Positions 12,580 through 25,959 of a stretch of 64,000 bases of DNA are shown piece by piece; positions within the stretch are counted from its first letter, which is position 1, and every line of letters starts with the position of its first letter. This stretch comes from Dioscorea cayenensis subsp. rotundata (lineage: Eukaryota > Streptophyta > Magnoliopsida > Dioscoreales > Dioscoreaceae). The translations under genes were made by a program, and so were the position numbers. The notes under the pieces were generated by a model. That model was not told the DNA's origin and did not search any database. It saw only the letters and a list, made by a program, of their open reading frames with translations. The stretch is taken from contig NC_052488.1 in the NCBI RefSeq assembly GCF_009730915.1, positions 18,160,305 through 18,224,304 on the forward strand, written 5' to 3'.

Positions 12580-13491
12580 TTTATTCTCTGTTGCCATCTT
12601 CATTAGTGGCTAAACAAATTTTGTAGAGAATGCAATGGTTCATCACACACACATACAAGAAACAAGCCCTCCCCTATGAATCCTGAAAATAACTTTGGCT
12701 TCATATTTCTACTTCAGTTTTACCCCTAGGAAATTTTTTACATTACAATATTCCCACTGATATTTTCAGATTTACCCTTTGCTTTGTCTTTATTTATAAC
12801 ATGGCCATTCACCCATACTTTTGGTTAGATAAATAGAAGAGCCATAGATATCCATTGTCTCATTTCAAGATAAACTTGGTTGCAGATGAGCTTTCATTGC
12901 CAGCATAGGCTACAGTCATGTGTTTATGAAACGTACACATCGACTTCGCTAGCATAAGCATTTAATATTGATGCCAAGTATTGATTTTCCAGAGAGGAGT
13001 ATAGAAGCCAAATGAAACAAATATCTATGTTAAGAGATAGCTAACATGCACAACTGCAAATAGCCGGTTTCATTCATCAGATGTATGAAATGCTCTATCC
13101 CAACCGCATCGGTCAGGAAGCATACCTTTTACTTGAAGAAAAGGGAGGTTTAATACATACATATTCCTTATAGTTCAGAAGATATAACTTGTCTGATGAG
13201 TTCAAAGTCGGCAGATTTAACTAGTTGAATGGATAACAGTGCGCAAATGTACCTCAAACTAATACCTTTATGCATGACTGAAAGTGACTCACCATCGTAA
13301 GATTTGTAGCCCATCAAGCTCACAAGAAGCTGCTGAGGAATGCCACCTATATCCAAGTCATTACCACATAATAACATCAATGGGGTATAAGAGACATGCT
13401 TCCGCAGGACAGTGAAGAAAAAGATGAGTGAATGACGTACCTGGTAGAAGAAAAAAAGTTTGCTAGCATTTACTGATATCTACACATGAGC
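12580..13491. other. 3' flank of the SRO gene
   Basis: Probably contains the 3' untranslated region and downstream DNA of the minus-strand gene that stops at 13492. A minus-strand open stretch at 13168-13380 includes GIPQQLLVSLMGYKSYDG followed by a donor-like GATG|GTGAGT. I do not recognise it. Confidence 0.4.
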
Positions 13492-16400
13492 TCAAACTGC
13501 AATACCATTAGTTTTCTTTGTTGATGCAACCGAATCATTGGCATCCAATTTTGTTGCAGGTGAATCTCCCAACTCCTTGACCAAAGAGGTATTGGGCACA
13601 TTTGTTGATGTACATTCATTCTTTTCAATAATAAGCCGGCCAGAATCATTCTTAGAATTTGTCACCGGGAGGATATCTGCTTTCACTTCGGCTGGAGAAG
13701 AATCAAACCATGAAGATGGCTGCTATCATGGATGAAGAAAAGAGGGATCAAAATATAAGTCAAAATTACTCAAGATGTCCAGAATTATCATATAATTGTA
13801 GACTAGCATTGAAAAGCTATAAGATGAAATTTCATAGGTTACATGTGAGCAATTACATACAAGCATGTAGCAAATTCTAGGACAATGATCTGGAGGAAAA
13901 CAAATGAGAAGAAAGTGAAGAGTAAAATGCAGGAATTCAGAAATTATCATCTTTTTCATAGTTTAGCCAACTGAAAAGCTATTCATAAACAAAGTATTAT
14001 TAATGGGCAAAAGGCACCACCGGACATCAATGGATGAAAACGGCCTTTGGAAATTTGGAAATTAAAAATAAAACTTCTGATCCAAAGCTATTGCCACCTC
14101 AAAAAAAAATAAAATAAAAATAAAATAATAATAATAATAATAATAAACCATAAGCAGTTGATGTTCTATCATATGACCAAAGGTGATTAAGAACACATGC
14201 TTGCAATAGGGGATAACTGGCTAGCACATCATAAAACAGGTCAGCACAACGAAAAATATATAATGCACAAATCAAGTGTAACTAGAAAGTAGTATCATAA
14301 AAGGACAAAAAGTAGGGAAACAAAATTATATGAGAAAGTATCACCTACAGCATATCAATGAACCAACAGCATGGAATATAATCTCAATAAGAAGAGGTAA
14401 AGCATGACTTGAAAACTGCTGGTATGGAGTTACTTGAATAATCTACAATGTATCAAGTGACAATCCTGCATAATCTTCCTACGCTTGAGTCCTTTTTTCT
14501 TGTAAATTTTATTATTTGAATGAAAAGCTCAAACAATGAATTAGCGCCTTAGTGAGACTGATATCTGACAATTTGATTTTGAGCACCAAAAGTCTCTAAA
14601 AGAAGTATCTGCAGAAATAATATGGTGAAAGAGATCTGTTTGCACCAAAACAAGAAAACAAATGCTTCAAAATTCTTAAATGATTTAACTTTAAAGGAAA
14701 GCTTAATCCAATTAAATCTATTGTTATCCTCATGAAGACGGTTCACACAGATATTATACCCTCATATTCGCATCCTGTTGATATGATATTCTAAGCTTTC
14801 AATTGCTAGAATGTGTATACAAAAGCTCAAAATATAGAACTAAACGTAATTGATTTAGTCTAAGAAGTATGCAATTGTGGAGCACCCTCAATTGTGTTTC
14901 TCATACTATTATAGTCAATAATGCTCTACTTCAGTATCATTGTAATCTTAAAAATTTCTGCCTCGCTTTTATTTTTATGACACAATTATAAATTTTGGAT
15001 TTTTTTTTTTAGATGCAAACGAAACATACTACCTTAAGTCGATTCAACCCAAAAGCTTAAGCTAATAGGATGAGAGATCCATGCTTATATATGTAAATCC
15101 ATATTGACCAAGTTAACTAATATGGGACTTTTACTTGTTTTAATATGCCCCCTTAATACGTGGTAGTTTTTTTTTAATCAGCCACGTTGGAAATAAATTA
15201 AATAAATCTACCTCTAATACCCAGCTACAAACAAACTAAACATATTATCTGCGCTTAATTCAACCCAAAAGTTTAAGTTAATTGGAAGAAAGACCTACAC
15301 TTATTTATTTAAGCTTTTTCTTTCAAATTAACTAATGTGGAACTATTAGTTACTCCAATACGACCTCTTATACGTTTTAATATATTTTAACTAACTACAT
15401 TGCAAACAAACAAAAAAACGAGCTCCGATACAATGTTCAATGCAAACCAAATATATTATCCACACTGGATTCAACCCAAAAGCTAAAGCTAATAGAATGA
15501 AAGATCCAAGCTTAATTTAGACCTATATTTTACCATAATAACTGAGATGGGACTATTAACACTTTTGAGTTTTATGAAATCATCAAAATAAAGAATAAAA
15601 AAATGTATTGTCTGGATCGGTTTCTTAAAGCTGCACAAAACAGTGAATCTAAGTCTTAGATGACCAATCTTGAGATAAAAAAAAAACTCCTCCAAGTAAG
15701 TATTTATGCAAAAGCCTTCATAGTAGATAAGCACATCCTCTTTTGAGAGCAAATTTATTGGAAGGATTGCCTTCAATCTACCATTGCCAACTATATCAAG
15801 TTTGAGTTGAGCACTTGCAACAGCATGTCCTTTTAATATGATCCCTCTAGTATCGGCCCATATTCACTCAAGTCAGCAGTAGAGTTGTTAGCACACCCTT
15901 AGGATTTTCTTGCTTTTACTTTTGAAGAGAGAACTGTGTTTTTGGACTTGTATATCAGCTTTTACCACCATTCTGCTCAAAAACAGTCTAAATTATCTTG
16001 TTACTGCAAAAGCCATGGTCATTCTTTCCCTCAAGATGACCTAATTTCAAGATATAAGAACAGACAACTCAGCATACACAAAATTGCACAGCAAGAGGGA
16101 TCGAGATGAAAGTCTAACTAGGAATTCTTGGTAACTAGTCTCCAAAACTTTTGATAAAAATGCTATGATTGTATCTACCAAATACTAAACTATAGAGAAC
16201 ATTATCATCTCTAATCAAAATAGAAACTACAGTGGCACTATATCCAAGTTAGGATGGGAAACATCTTCTGGTTCTTTGCGCCAAACATTAACATTTTTAG
16301 AATACCACCCAAACATACTTAAACTTAGCAAGAACTATTCACCAGATTAGTGATCTACAACTTTTCTAAGGAAAGATCGATTTGTTTATCACCTTCCTCA

Positions 16401-19145
16401 GTGTAAGCCACTTTTCATTCTTTTTTGTTCCATGGCTTTTAGCAGGCATTAAACTAGGTAATGAAGCCCAAAGATTGCATGGGACAAATTCACAAAGAAA
16501 TGATCCTCCAAAACCTGAAAGGATCAGCACAAAGATACAAACAGTACTACCTCAAATAGTTATCCTAACATGAAGCAATTATTGCAAATAAGGTATCTAT
16601 CATATATCAAATGAATAGATAACTAGAAGGAAATCTGGTGTTTAAAGATGAATCTTAACCACATTTAGAAGAAAACAGTCCAAAGACATCACAGACCATA
16701 AATTCAATGAGATGTGAAACATTGTTTTATGTACTGGCATCACCATCTCTGATTTAAAACCAACTTACACTACGCTTTAGTTTTTGCAGTGCAGCTACCA
16801 GCAGAGAATGACCAACGATTACAGTCATTTTCTTCACCATATTTTCTCGAGTTATTAAATTTGCCTGAGAAAAGACCATGACTCATTAAAGTCTGCGTGA
16901 CAAGGAACACAAAAAGATGATATAATATATATAAGATGATCACCGTACCTTCAACTCCTGATAATGGAGAAACAATAATTCTTTAGCCAGAGGACATATC
17001 TTGTCCTGAATTTCTACAAACAGAGATGTAAATGGCATCCATGGTGAAGAAGGGCCCTTCATTGGATTAGCTTTTAACTGCATACAAATTGGTACAAATA
17101 ATTAAATAAGTACAAAAACAAATTTAAGTTGTTCAGACAAAATAAAAAACAGGATGGTGGCATTGCAATGTTGCAGAACCAAAAGTTTAAGATTCCATTA
17201 GCAGGCTGGAAAAAATGGGTCAAAATCTCAATGAGTGGGAAGCTAGAAACGTTGCAGCAAAGTTAGTAAACAGCAATGACAAGAGAAAATTAAACTATAC
17301 TTACAGGGCAAAGAGTAGAAAAGTCTGGCACAATTCCAGGCTGTAGCAGATGGAAACGTAAATCCTTCAGCTCAGACAAATAATCTGGTGAAAAAAACAG
17401 CCATATAAATGAAAACACGTAATAACCACAAATAGCATGACCTTCATATCAGTTTCAATACATCTAAAAGTTACCGTGAATACGTGGGGCCAGCTTAAAA
17501 CTCACAACATACTCTGGATGAATACGTGTGTTCAACTGTGTAGAACAAATCAGGTAATGGTTCGGTCTTACAAAATTATCCACACCAGAGTCGTAGGATG
17601 TACTGCTGGGGCAATACAGCTTTGATCCCGGGCGGACTTGTTCAACATTTCCGAGAATTACTCTGCACAAGAGCATATACTGGATTCCTTTTTCGTCAAC
17701 ATCACAAAGATTCACGCTGCAGGTCAACAGAACAAATATACATTATGTTGTTCAAGATTTCAGAAATAGCATTAAATATTCTCTGAAAATTTAATGGACT
17801 CTAGAAAACAAGTGCCAGTCATGCAACAGCTGCATGCTTGTATCAAAACGTCCAATCTCCAAGCAAGGTTGCAGAGATACAACAAGTGCAAGTCAGCTTC
17901 AAATAAGGTTCTGTTGTGCTTGTCCCTAAAGATGTTGTTTCAGCACAAGCATGATGTAGATGCATGACAGGTTCATGTTTACTCATGCAATTGATGGAGG
18001 CATGCCTATCTAACTTTATACTTAATCAAGTTGAAAAGTGCACATTGTAGTACCAACTGAAAACGAGTTTTTACCAAGTTGAAAAGTGCATATTATAGCA
18101 CCAACTGAAAATGACTTCTTATCAATGAATAAATTACAGATATTTCCTTGATCACAATGGTCAGCAAATGAAAAATGGAAGAGAGAAAATTGAAAAAATG
18201 GCACCTGGCAAAGGAGCGATTTTCTGAGGACATGCAAACCCCAGAGCCCAAAACCCCTTCAGTAGTCTTACCAACCTTGCCAAAACCATGAATCAAAATT
18301 CCAACAATGTCTAGCTTATTAGAACCAAACCACCCATATTTCACATTAGCTACCCCATGGATTGATTCAGTTGTTTTTATTTGCCTCTCAAAAGACTGAA
18401 GCCTCGCCTGTGCAGCCATATCACTAGGGGCATAGCGATAAATATGCAGTATGTTATTGGCTGTTGCAAAGGGTCCCATCCCTGAGAGAAAAAGATTCTC
18501 TGCAAACAGAAATTCTTCACTTTCTCTTTCAAGGTCCTCAATTTTCGTGCGCAAGACATCAGCTGCAGATTGTTGGCGTGAAGCTAGGGCAGTACTTTCC
18601 TCCAGAACATGCTTCACAATTTCAGGCTGTGATCGAGATGCTCTCTCCACCTCCAGTCTCTGCAAGTTGCTGCCCATAATCCCAGATTCTGAGGAAGCAG
18701 AATCATCACCGACCTCATCAATAAAAACGGTGGGAAAGAAACACTTCTCGGCTTCGTCAATCCATGCAATGGAGCACTGCTTCCTGGTACTCAGATTGAT
18801 CATGACCATGGAGAGGAAATCAACAAGATGAGACTGACCAGCCATCAATACCTCATTTGACGACCTCCTATCCCGAAACCCTTCTATAAGAATCTGCGTA
18901 ATTGACTCAGGGAAATTAAACCAGTCACCACCCTTATAGAACATGATACGACGGGGGAGCCCACTCTTGAGATAATTGAAACAATGGTCAGCCAGGCCAC
19001 GCTGTTGCATGGGGCGGCAATAGCAGCCATGTGCAGAAGGTTCACGTTCCCTACTTACACAGGCAGCCTTACTAGCTCTCTCAGAGCTGCATTCCACAAG
19101 CTTGCGCTTAAGACCGGACATATTACCCTTGTTGGGGGATGCCAT
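13492..19145 (-). CDS. SRO/RCD1-family protein (WWE-PARP-RST), six coding exons
   Basis: SRO proteins are plant nuclear regulators of stress and hormone responses that bind transcription factors through the RST domain. Coding exons are 19145-18205, 17716-17475, 17384-17305, 17077-16949, 16864-16769 and 13719-13492, all with AG/GT borders and matching phases, giving 571 aa. Residues about 60-150 form the WWE domain (GDWFNFPESI, CSIAWIDEAEKCFFP). About 240-420 form the PARP-like domain (GMGPFATANNILHIYRYAPS, VGILIHGFG, CDVDEKGIQYML). Exons 4 and 5 form the RST domain (SPWMPFTSLF, LLVAALQKLK). A basic LKRKLVE near residue 12 could be a nuclear signal. The Tyr of the PARP catalytic triad appears replaced (GSGVCMSSEN), in keeping with family members that lack activity. 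The ATG at 19145 starts MASPNKG; upstream in-frame codons lack another ATG. The last intron is 3.05 kb. Confidence 0.88.
14945..15565. repeat. Three tandem copies of a 211-216 bp repeat in the last SRO intron
   Basis: Copies begin near 15043, 15259 and 15470 with TTCAACCCAAAAG(C/T)(T/A)(T/A)AAG and share 'taat(a/t)gga', 'gaccta' and 'gggacta' blocks in the same order, each preceded by a 'caaac...atattatc' segment. Copies are clearly diverged. The repeat has the look of a dispersed element amplified locally. Confidence 0.65.
18024..18122. repeat. Short tandem duplication (48-bp unit) in SRO intron 1
   Basis: Two units starting CAAGTTGAAAAGTGCA at 18026 and 18074, about 85% alike by eye. Confidence 0.75.
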
Positions 19146-19171
19146 CAGGAGATAGAATGGCAAGGTAGATG

Positions 19172-20097
19172 GTGGAAAAACCTAGAAACAAAGCATATGA
19201 GACAGAAAAAATCCCATGCTAGATTACAACAATTTACAAGCCCTCCTCCATTGTCTCCGAGATTTCAAACCTAGAGCTAAAGTCAGATAAAGAAACATTC
19301 TATGATCGTACACGGTCTGAAAGACTTGGATTTCATTTTTCACCAAGAGCAGTTGAATCAGAATCCCTGCCAAAACCAAAGCGCTCCACAGAATCACCAC
19401 ACATAAAAATCTCAAAAAATTAAGGGGGAAAGAAAAACAAGTACTCTCATCCCGTCCATGTTTCTGGATATCAATCCAAAAGACCTAAATTATAAACTAG
19501 GGTAGTTTTGGGAAGATAAATTCTTCAATTAAAAAATGGTGCTGTTCCAATTTACATCTAATTAAAATGATTCCTTTATCAATCAAATGGGTTTCCCAAA
19601 CTCCAAAAAACCCTAAAATGAAGTTGGTTTCCAATTGTGGGACATAGGCACCCAGGTTCACTCTCCACCAAACCTTAATTATCAAAATTCTCTTTCTTCC
19701 CCTCAATCACCCTACGAAGGTTATACAACGAGAATCCCAAACAAAAACAACTCAACAAAAAACCCAAAAAAATAAAAAGGAAGAAAAAAAGCAAAACTTT
19801 AACCAAGATCCATCACTCTAATCTCCAAATCAAGCTCTCCAACTCCCAAAAAATACAGAAAGAACATAGAATTCAACATCAAAGCCAAAAACAACACTCT
19901 TAACTCCAAAAGGATCGCAATTCGAACCACCCAAAGATAAAAAAAACACAGGGAATGGTTAAACATATATGGAATGCAGCGAAATCGAAGGGCTTACAAC
20001 GATCCTTTCAAGAAGTGGCAAAGATCAGGGCGGATAACTCGTCGGGCACGGCGGTGATCGGCCGGAGAGCGGTGGCGGTGGTGGGGTATATATTTGA
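19172..20097 (-). promoter_or_regulatory. SRO 5' leader, leader intron and TATA-like promoter
   Basis: On the minus strand a TATA-like box CAAATATATACC (20086-20097) is followed by a GC-rich leader exon to about 19998. A good donor (GTT|GTAAGC) and an acceptor (GTTTCTAG|GTTTTT, exon resuming at 19181) then define a leader intron of about 0.8 kb. Introns in the leader are common in plant genes of this class. No transcript evidence is available here. Confidence 0.55.
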
Positions 20098-20099
20098 GG

Positions 20100-23000
20100 G
20101 TAAGACTAAAGAGTGAAAGTTACGGGAAGGGTATCGAATCGAGGAACTATTGAAGTTGATAAGGCCGATGATGGGCCCCGGGAATACAATTATTAAGTGG
20201 GCTTTTGAAAGAATTAGTGACGCATGCTGGCCCATGGTTTTATTCTTCACTTTTTATCATTATTTTGTTATTTATTTATTTATTTTTGGGAATAAAATCG
20301 ATACCACTTCACTGTATACCCTCTAATGGAAGGAATCGTATTCCCCACCACTCTAAATTGTAAGACAGGGAGATTTATTATTGTAGAGTTGTGAATCTTA
20401 ATATATTATTTTAACATAAATGATATGCCTAATTGCTCTGCGTATTAACCCATCTTACATAGTAAACCACTGCAACTAATACATTATTGTATTTGTCTAT
20501 CTTTTGACAAATTTTTATGAGGTTACGTTTGTAGCTATTCATTAAAAACCAAATACGATGCAAAAATTAATAGACAACAAAAAGAAGAAAATGAACATTG
20601 GTTTTAATTCAATATCTGATTAACAATAATCAGAACTTGACATGTTTTTAAATGATTTTATTTTTTTATTTATTAATTGGAAATGTACGAAAAAGCAATT
20701 ATTAATGCTAATTACCAACATAAGTATCCGAACTCATTCCTAGATTACAAACAAGCAACCTAGAATACAATAACTAGATCTTTTTTACGTTTTTAATTAA
20801 TTAATCACAATTATTAATTAACATTAAAAATATTAATTTTTAAAACAATTATTTTAATTAGTATTAATTGATGTAATACTTATTAATTTCATATAAAAAT
20901 AATGTTTATAAAATAAACTCAACCAACCCAACGAAACTCCAGCAAAGATAAGCACGTACCTTATGGAGTAAATAAAAATATAATGAGTGCAATTAGATGT
21001 TAAGTTCATTTAACACATGTATACTTGATATAATTAGAGTAAAATAGTCTTATTGCTTATTGCTTGCTGTAGTAAAATTCCCTTTAACAGGTTAATATTT
21101 TGCCAATAATAGTAACCTTTTATGGGATAGCTCAGCAAATTTGAGTTTAGATGTGTAAAATCAGGTACATGTTTAGCTTAAATATGAAGCTATTTCCAAT
21201 ATTTACTTGCAAGCAATTATCATAATCAATGCATGTTTTTATTTAACTAATACTTAAAAAGTTAATTACAAACTAAGTAACAAGGAGACATCACATCTGC
21301 AGGGATATATCTGTGGAGAAAAACCACAAATGATATATGATCAGTTGTATTTCTCTAACAGAAATTAACAGTTAATCACACAATTAATAAGAAAACCAGA
21401 TTTACATATGTCCAATAATTTTTTTTAATAAGATGAGTGGCTAGATCGTTTAGAAAAATAGGGATGTGCACAAACCTCGGCGAAACAAGTGGATTGAAGC
21501 TCATACACACGTGAACGCTGAGACCACCTCGTATTACTCATGCTTTCAAAAATATACTATCATCCGTGATTCAAACTCACATCATTTGTGAAAGATTTTA
21601 ACGGACTGGATATCAATGATTAGACTTACCAAGAATTAAGTTACTAAAAAAAACAGAAGCATCCAACTCAAAGCAATTAATTATATGCAAAGATAATATC
21701 ATCAGAAGATCTCTTCATTGAATTCAGAAATATTGAAAGATAATATCACCAGCATACATGAAAGGTTATTCATTTCCAAATTCTGTTGGAAAAGGTTGAT
21801 CTTTCTACAGAAAAATCAATAATACGAAGTCCATTTATAGACATTCGTTTAAGAATGTTTTCATTGAATTATGAATAGCAAAGAGAATACCATGGGAAGA
21901 TACAAAAGTTCAATGAAACTCTTCAATGACCTCCATTATATGATTTTGACACATGAAACCCCTTGCTAATTGTCGGTGCAATGTATCCTTCCTCAGATGT
22001 CATCTGCATTTTGGTCAAGTCAAGTTCTTTGATCACATGTGCCTCAAGTGTTTTTTTTGAGCAAAGAGCATGGAGTCACTGCCTTTCATTATTTCTTTGC
22101 TAGACTGCGCAAACTCCATTTCAGCAATATGAACCTTGTCGAGACTTAGAAATTTATGAAATGGAACATTTGGCCGGAGATCTCTCAGAAATTTCATCCA
22201 TTTAAATCCATCATCATTGCATTTGATCATATTTGATCACTAATGACCAACAGAAATTCCATTCTTCCAATTCTGAATAGCAACACCTATAATCAGACAG
22301 AAGACACAAAAGCAGACATATTCTCATTTTATTGTAAAATGTAAAACATTTACATAAAAATCAATCACCAATGCTCCAAAACACAAAATCAGTCTGGGAG
22401 ATTGTTATTCACAGGTGACTTATTCAAAAGTGACAAACACAGAACAACTTTCCTTCATTAAATTCTGAATAGCAAAGTCATCAGGAAACAATATAATGAA
22501 TGAATATGCAGGTTTTTCAGGCTCAGTCTAATTATAGACATTTCCCTAAGCACAACTCAGATGCTGCTCCTCTCAGTCAGTGGATAACTGCTTTGCTTGA
22601 AGATAATGACATATATCTGGTCCCATACTCTCAATCATAGCACTAGAGAGGCCAGATGACTGCAAAGTTCTATCCAAACTAGCTTACATTTAATAACAAG
22701 AGAAGCTCTCAATTGGCCACCAAGGCCTCTGCAAAGACAAGCACACATGGGAGCAATATCTGATCACAATCTTCAATGCATACCCAATCCAATGCACCTA
22801 TAGCACATGGGTTTGGCATTATCAAACTGTGCATTCTCATTACAAGACAACGCTTTTTTATTATATCCCCTCCCCTGACAGTGCTGACACAATACGTCTC
22901 ACAAGAAGTTACCACTCCCTAAGCTCAACAAAATGCCAAACCATATGTGAAAGTTTAATATGTAATCCAATTTAGATCACTGATGTTCACACTGAAGACT

Positions 23001-23366
23001 TTCTATAAATAAGATGAAAATTTTCAAGGTATATTATTGAGCAAAGGCTATATTCGGCACTCTATCTATATAGAGTAAGATTCATCATGTTCCTTCATAT
23101 AGAACAAAAGAACAAAAATGCTCTAATATAGAAGCAAGTTGAACATGGCCCTGTCAGGGCCTTTTTCTCTCTTTACTATAACTGAAGGACAGTAACCAAC
23201 ATTGCATATAAATCCAAGGAGAGGCAGTTGCCATCTTGCTAGTTACAAAGACTCAACTACCAACAAGTCATTGAGGGAAGAGCATCAACCATAACTGAAG
23301 CTTGTTCTACAGATAGAAACCACAGTTTTTGCAGCAGTAGCTGAGCAACAACAGAAGTTATATGAC
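20100..23366. other. Intergenic DNA between the SRO and DUF1677 genes
   Basis: AT-rich, with no supported gene or complete element. A minus-strand open stretch at 22033-22230 is unassigned. The two flanking genes are divergent (minus, then plus), so part of this region may hold both promoters. Confidence 0.5.
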
Positions 23367-23657
23367 ATGGGGAGCTGTGATGTGGTGGTGGTAGCAAAAT
23401 GCAAGTGCTGTGGAATTTGGGAAGAATGCACAGCAGGCTACATACATAGTGTGAAGGAGAGGTTTGGTGGTGTGTGGGTGTGCGGTTTATGCGAGGAAGC
23501 AATCAAAGATGAGCAGGTGAGGCTTGGTGTTGGAGTTGAGACAGCACTTCAAGTTCATGCTAGTTTCAGAGAGACGGTTTCAGTTGATCCTATCATTCGG
23601 TTTGCACATTCACTCCTCCAGCTTCTGAAGAAGAAAATAACTACTATCTCCACTTAA
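23367..23657 (+). CDS. DUF1677 family protein
   Basis: A single-exon frame of 96 codons. Residues about 11-45 carry the cysteine pattern of the plant-specific DUF1677 family: CKCCGIWEEC, then a spacer with GYIHSVKERFGGVW, then CGLCEEAIKDE. The Cys spacing suggests metal binding, although the family's function is not established. The C-terminal half is less conserved and ends in a Leu/Lys-rich helix-like stretch (LLQLLKKK). There is no signal peptide or membrane segment. Length is at the short end for the family but the conserved block is complete. The ATG at 23367 is the first in frame and lies shortly before the conserved block. Confidence 0.82.
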   Translation: MGSCDVVVVAKCKCCGIWEECTAGYIHSVKERFGGVWVCGLCEEAIKDEQVRLGVGVETALQVHASFRETVSVDPIIRFAHSLLQLLKKKITTIST

Positions 23658-23659
23658 TC

Positions 23660-24848
23660 ATGATTCCCAAATCATGCCAAGATTTTTCTCTACATGTAAC
23701 TAAGAACGCGACATAAATGCGTCTTGCTGATAGATCTTTTTGGGATGTTTTAGTATAATCTTCTGCTAGAATGATGTTGCACAGATCTTGGAATAACAAA
23801 TGCACCACATTCAATCTCCTTATCACATAGAGTGAGCAAGATAATATGCACATCGAAGAAGAAAGAATGCAATTGAACGCCATAGTTTTCTTATCCTTCT
23901 TCCTGACAATGATACTCTTAACTAGTGTGAGATTGTCACATGTTATTCATTCCAAATATCCCCATTGCATTCATTGTGTTAACCCAGAGACCACTTCACC
24001 AACCAACCACATGGGTTCCACATGAATGCTTCAATTCATTGGAAAAATCTAAGCTTGATTTGTTTCATAAATAACAAAAAGGAATGCAGAGAATTTCATG
24101 GGGATTGATCTTCAGATATGTGGTCATTTAACATGAAGTTTCACAAGCTCAATGATAATGAGAAAGAATTCTGAAAATGCATATTAATGTAGCAAGGAAA
24201 CTAGGATATATATCTTATGCATACAAAATTTACCAAGATCAATGAGTAAGAAACAACACCAAAGGAGTTGACTGAGCATTTGACAACAACCAACTGTAGA
24301 AATTGAGCACCTTCAAGTTGAATATGAGAGTAAAAGATTGTAAGTCATGTTAATGGTGAACATGATAGTGGAAAGGTGCATTGAAATTTTAAGGTCCATT
24401 CTAAATTGATCTAGAAGGACTCAAATATAATCTAAGAACCTGAATTATCCAATGCCAATGAATCTCAAAATTTAGTACTATGATATGCACCATCACATTG
24501 AATAATTGTCTCTCAGTCCAATTTTAGCCTTACATACCTTATCACATTTTAAAGAAATGAAAATCAGATAATAGTCTCTTGAGTGAGTATAAATGATTGA
24601 GTATGAAGAGAAATGTTCTGTTCTCTTTCAGACTCACTATAAAAAAATTATATTATGAATTACTAATTTTCTTACTATAAATTTCGGTCTCTCAGAGGAT
24701 GCAGACTAGTTAACTTGATGGTTGCAAATTCTTCTTTTTTTTATTCAAATTGGAATGTTGAGTAAACTTGTTCTAGGCTTTTAAAATGCAAAGCTCTCTC
24801 CCAAAGGAAACTAATTATCTAGGTGAATACAATGTATTGAAATGCCAT
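23660..24848. other. Intergenic DNA downstream of the DUF1677 gene
   Basis: No coding signature or element ends were seen; the first part is presumably the 3' untranslated region of the DUF1677 gene. Confidence 0.5.
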
Positions 24849-24851
24849 TTA

Positions 24852-25956
24852 GGCGTTGTTTAGATGCATAATAAATTTTTTCATAGAAAATTTATTCCAT
24901 AGGATTTGAATATGATTTCTATGGAATTTACTACAGAAAAAATTCCTATGAAATGGTGTTTGGATATGCACAAAATAATTATTCCATAGGAATATAATTT
25001 TGATAATCAGTTCCATGATAAATCAGTTCCCTTGTTATTTAAAATCATAAAATATAAAAAAAATAATTTTTTTTTTTTACATTCATAATCATTTGTCTCA
25101 CCAAACACCATATTATAGATCAACACAGAAGCTCAACTTACTCGATTAATCACTAAAAATCAACATATTCTAAACTTCACAAGCAAGCAAAATCATCAGG
25201 CAAACCAAGCCCTGCATATCTCTAATCACAAAGCAATACAAAACCCTAGAAATCTATCAGAATCACATGGCAATGACCAAAACAAAACTTCAAACAAGAT
25301 CAGGAAAAAAAATAAAAAATAAAAAAATCACAAAGAAGGATCTTCGGAGGCGCCTCGGGATTGGGTCATAGGGAAAGAGCGATGGCTGGATCTAAGATTA
25401 GGCTGTGATGAAGCTCTCAATGCTAGATCTCATGACAACGATCCTCACCAACGGCGATGGGACGGCGCCGGAGGATGCCGCGAGGGAAAGGGTGATGGTG
25501 ATCATCGTCACTGTCAGCTCGCTGTTGATCGGCTGCGTTGTTCTCTTCTTTTGGTGGCGGTTAGAATCAAGCGAATCTAAGTCCCTTCCCGCAAAGCGAG
25601 GGCCAGTTTCCTCTCGGAATCCATGCCCCTTGGTCTTCATCTGCGCGTTCGAGGGTTTTTCCACTGCCACCGATGATGGTGGAAAGGAGCTTTGGGACTG
25701 GAGCGACTTCAACTTTGGGGAAAGTTGGCAGAGAGTAAAAGCTTAAAAACATAACACATTGGTCCCGAAAAACATAGGGAAAAAATATTTTGGTCTCATC
25801 ACTTTAAAAAATTACTATGGAATCCTATGTTTACATAGTAATTTTACCCTATAAAAATAATGTCCAAACACCCATTCCTACAAAGTCCTATGTAATACTA
25901 AATTCCATAGGAATGAACACTATTCCTATGAAATTTAGGGTCATCCAAACAGTCCC
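24852..25956. mobile_element. PIF/Harbinger-like non-autonomous element
   Basis: The 1105-bp element starts GGCGTTGTTTAGATGC and ends GTCATCCAAACAGTCCC, whose reverse complement is GGGACTGTTTGGATGAC. A TTA duplication flanks it (24849-24851 and 25957-25959). Short TIRs of the G...TGTTTGGATG form with a 3-bp TTA duplication are typical of PIF/Harbinger (Tourist-like) elements. Sub-terminal sequence is rich in CCATAGGAAT-type repeats in both orientations (24885-25020 and 25800-25935). No transposase is present; the middle holds a host-gene-like exon. Confidence 0.8.
25405..25746 (+). pseudogene. Captured N-terminal exon of NADPH-cytochrome P450 reductase (candidate)
   Basis: The 113-codon frame starts MMKLSMLDLMTTILTNGDG and then has one hydrophobic helix (VMVIIVTVSSLLIGCVVLFF) followed by WWR and a Ser/Lys-rich linker. 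This is the layout of plant P450 reductases, whose N-terminus anchors the enzyme in the endoplasmic reticulum ahead of the flavodoxin domain. The LDLMT start and LIGCVV helix agree with that family. A DDGGKE near residue 92 may be the remains of the acidic segment before the FMN domain, after which the frame loses similarity. All catalytic domains are absent. It lies inside the Harbinger-like element, so it is probably a transduplicated piece. The alternative is an unrelated small membrane protein. Confidence 0.55.
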
Positions 25957-25959
25957 TTA

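Noticed and set aside
22033..22230. Minus-strand frame with DDGFKWMKF, reminiscent of a WRKY domain start
   Set aside because: Only the first few residues fit; the WRKYG core, the zinc ligands and the rest of the domain cannot be read in any one frame.
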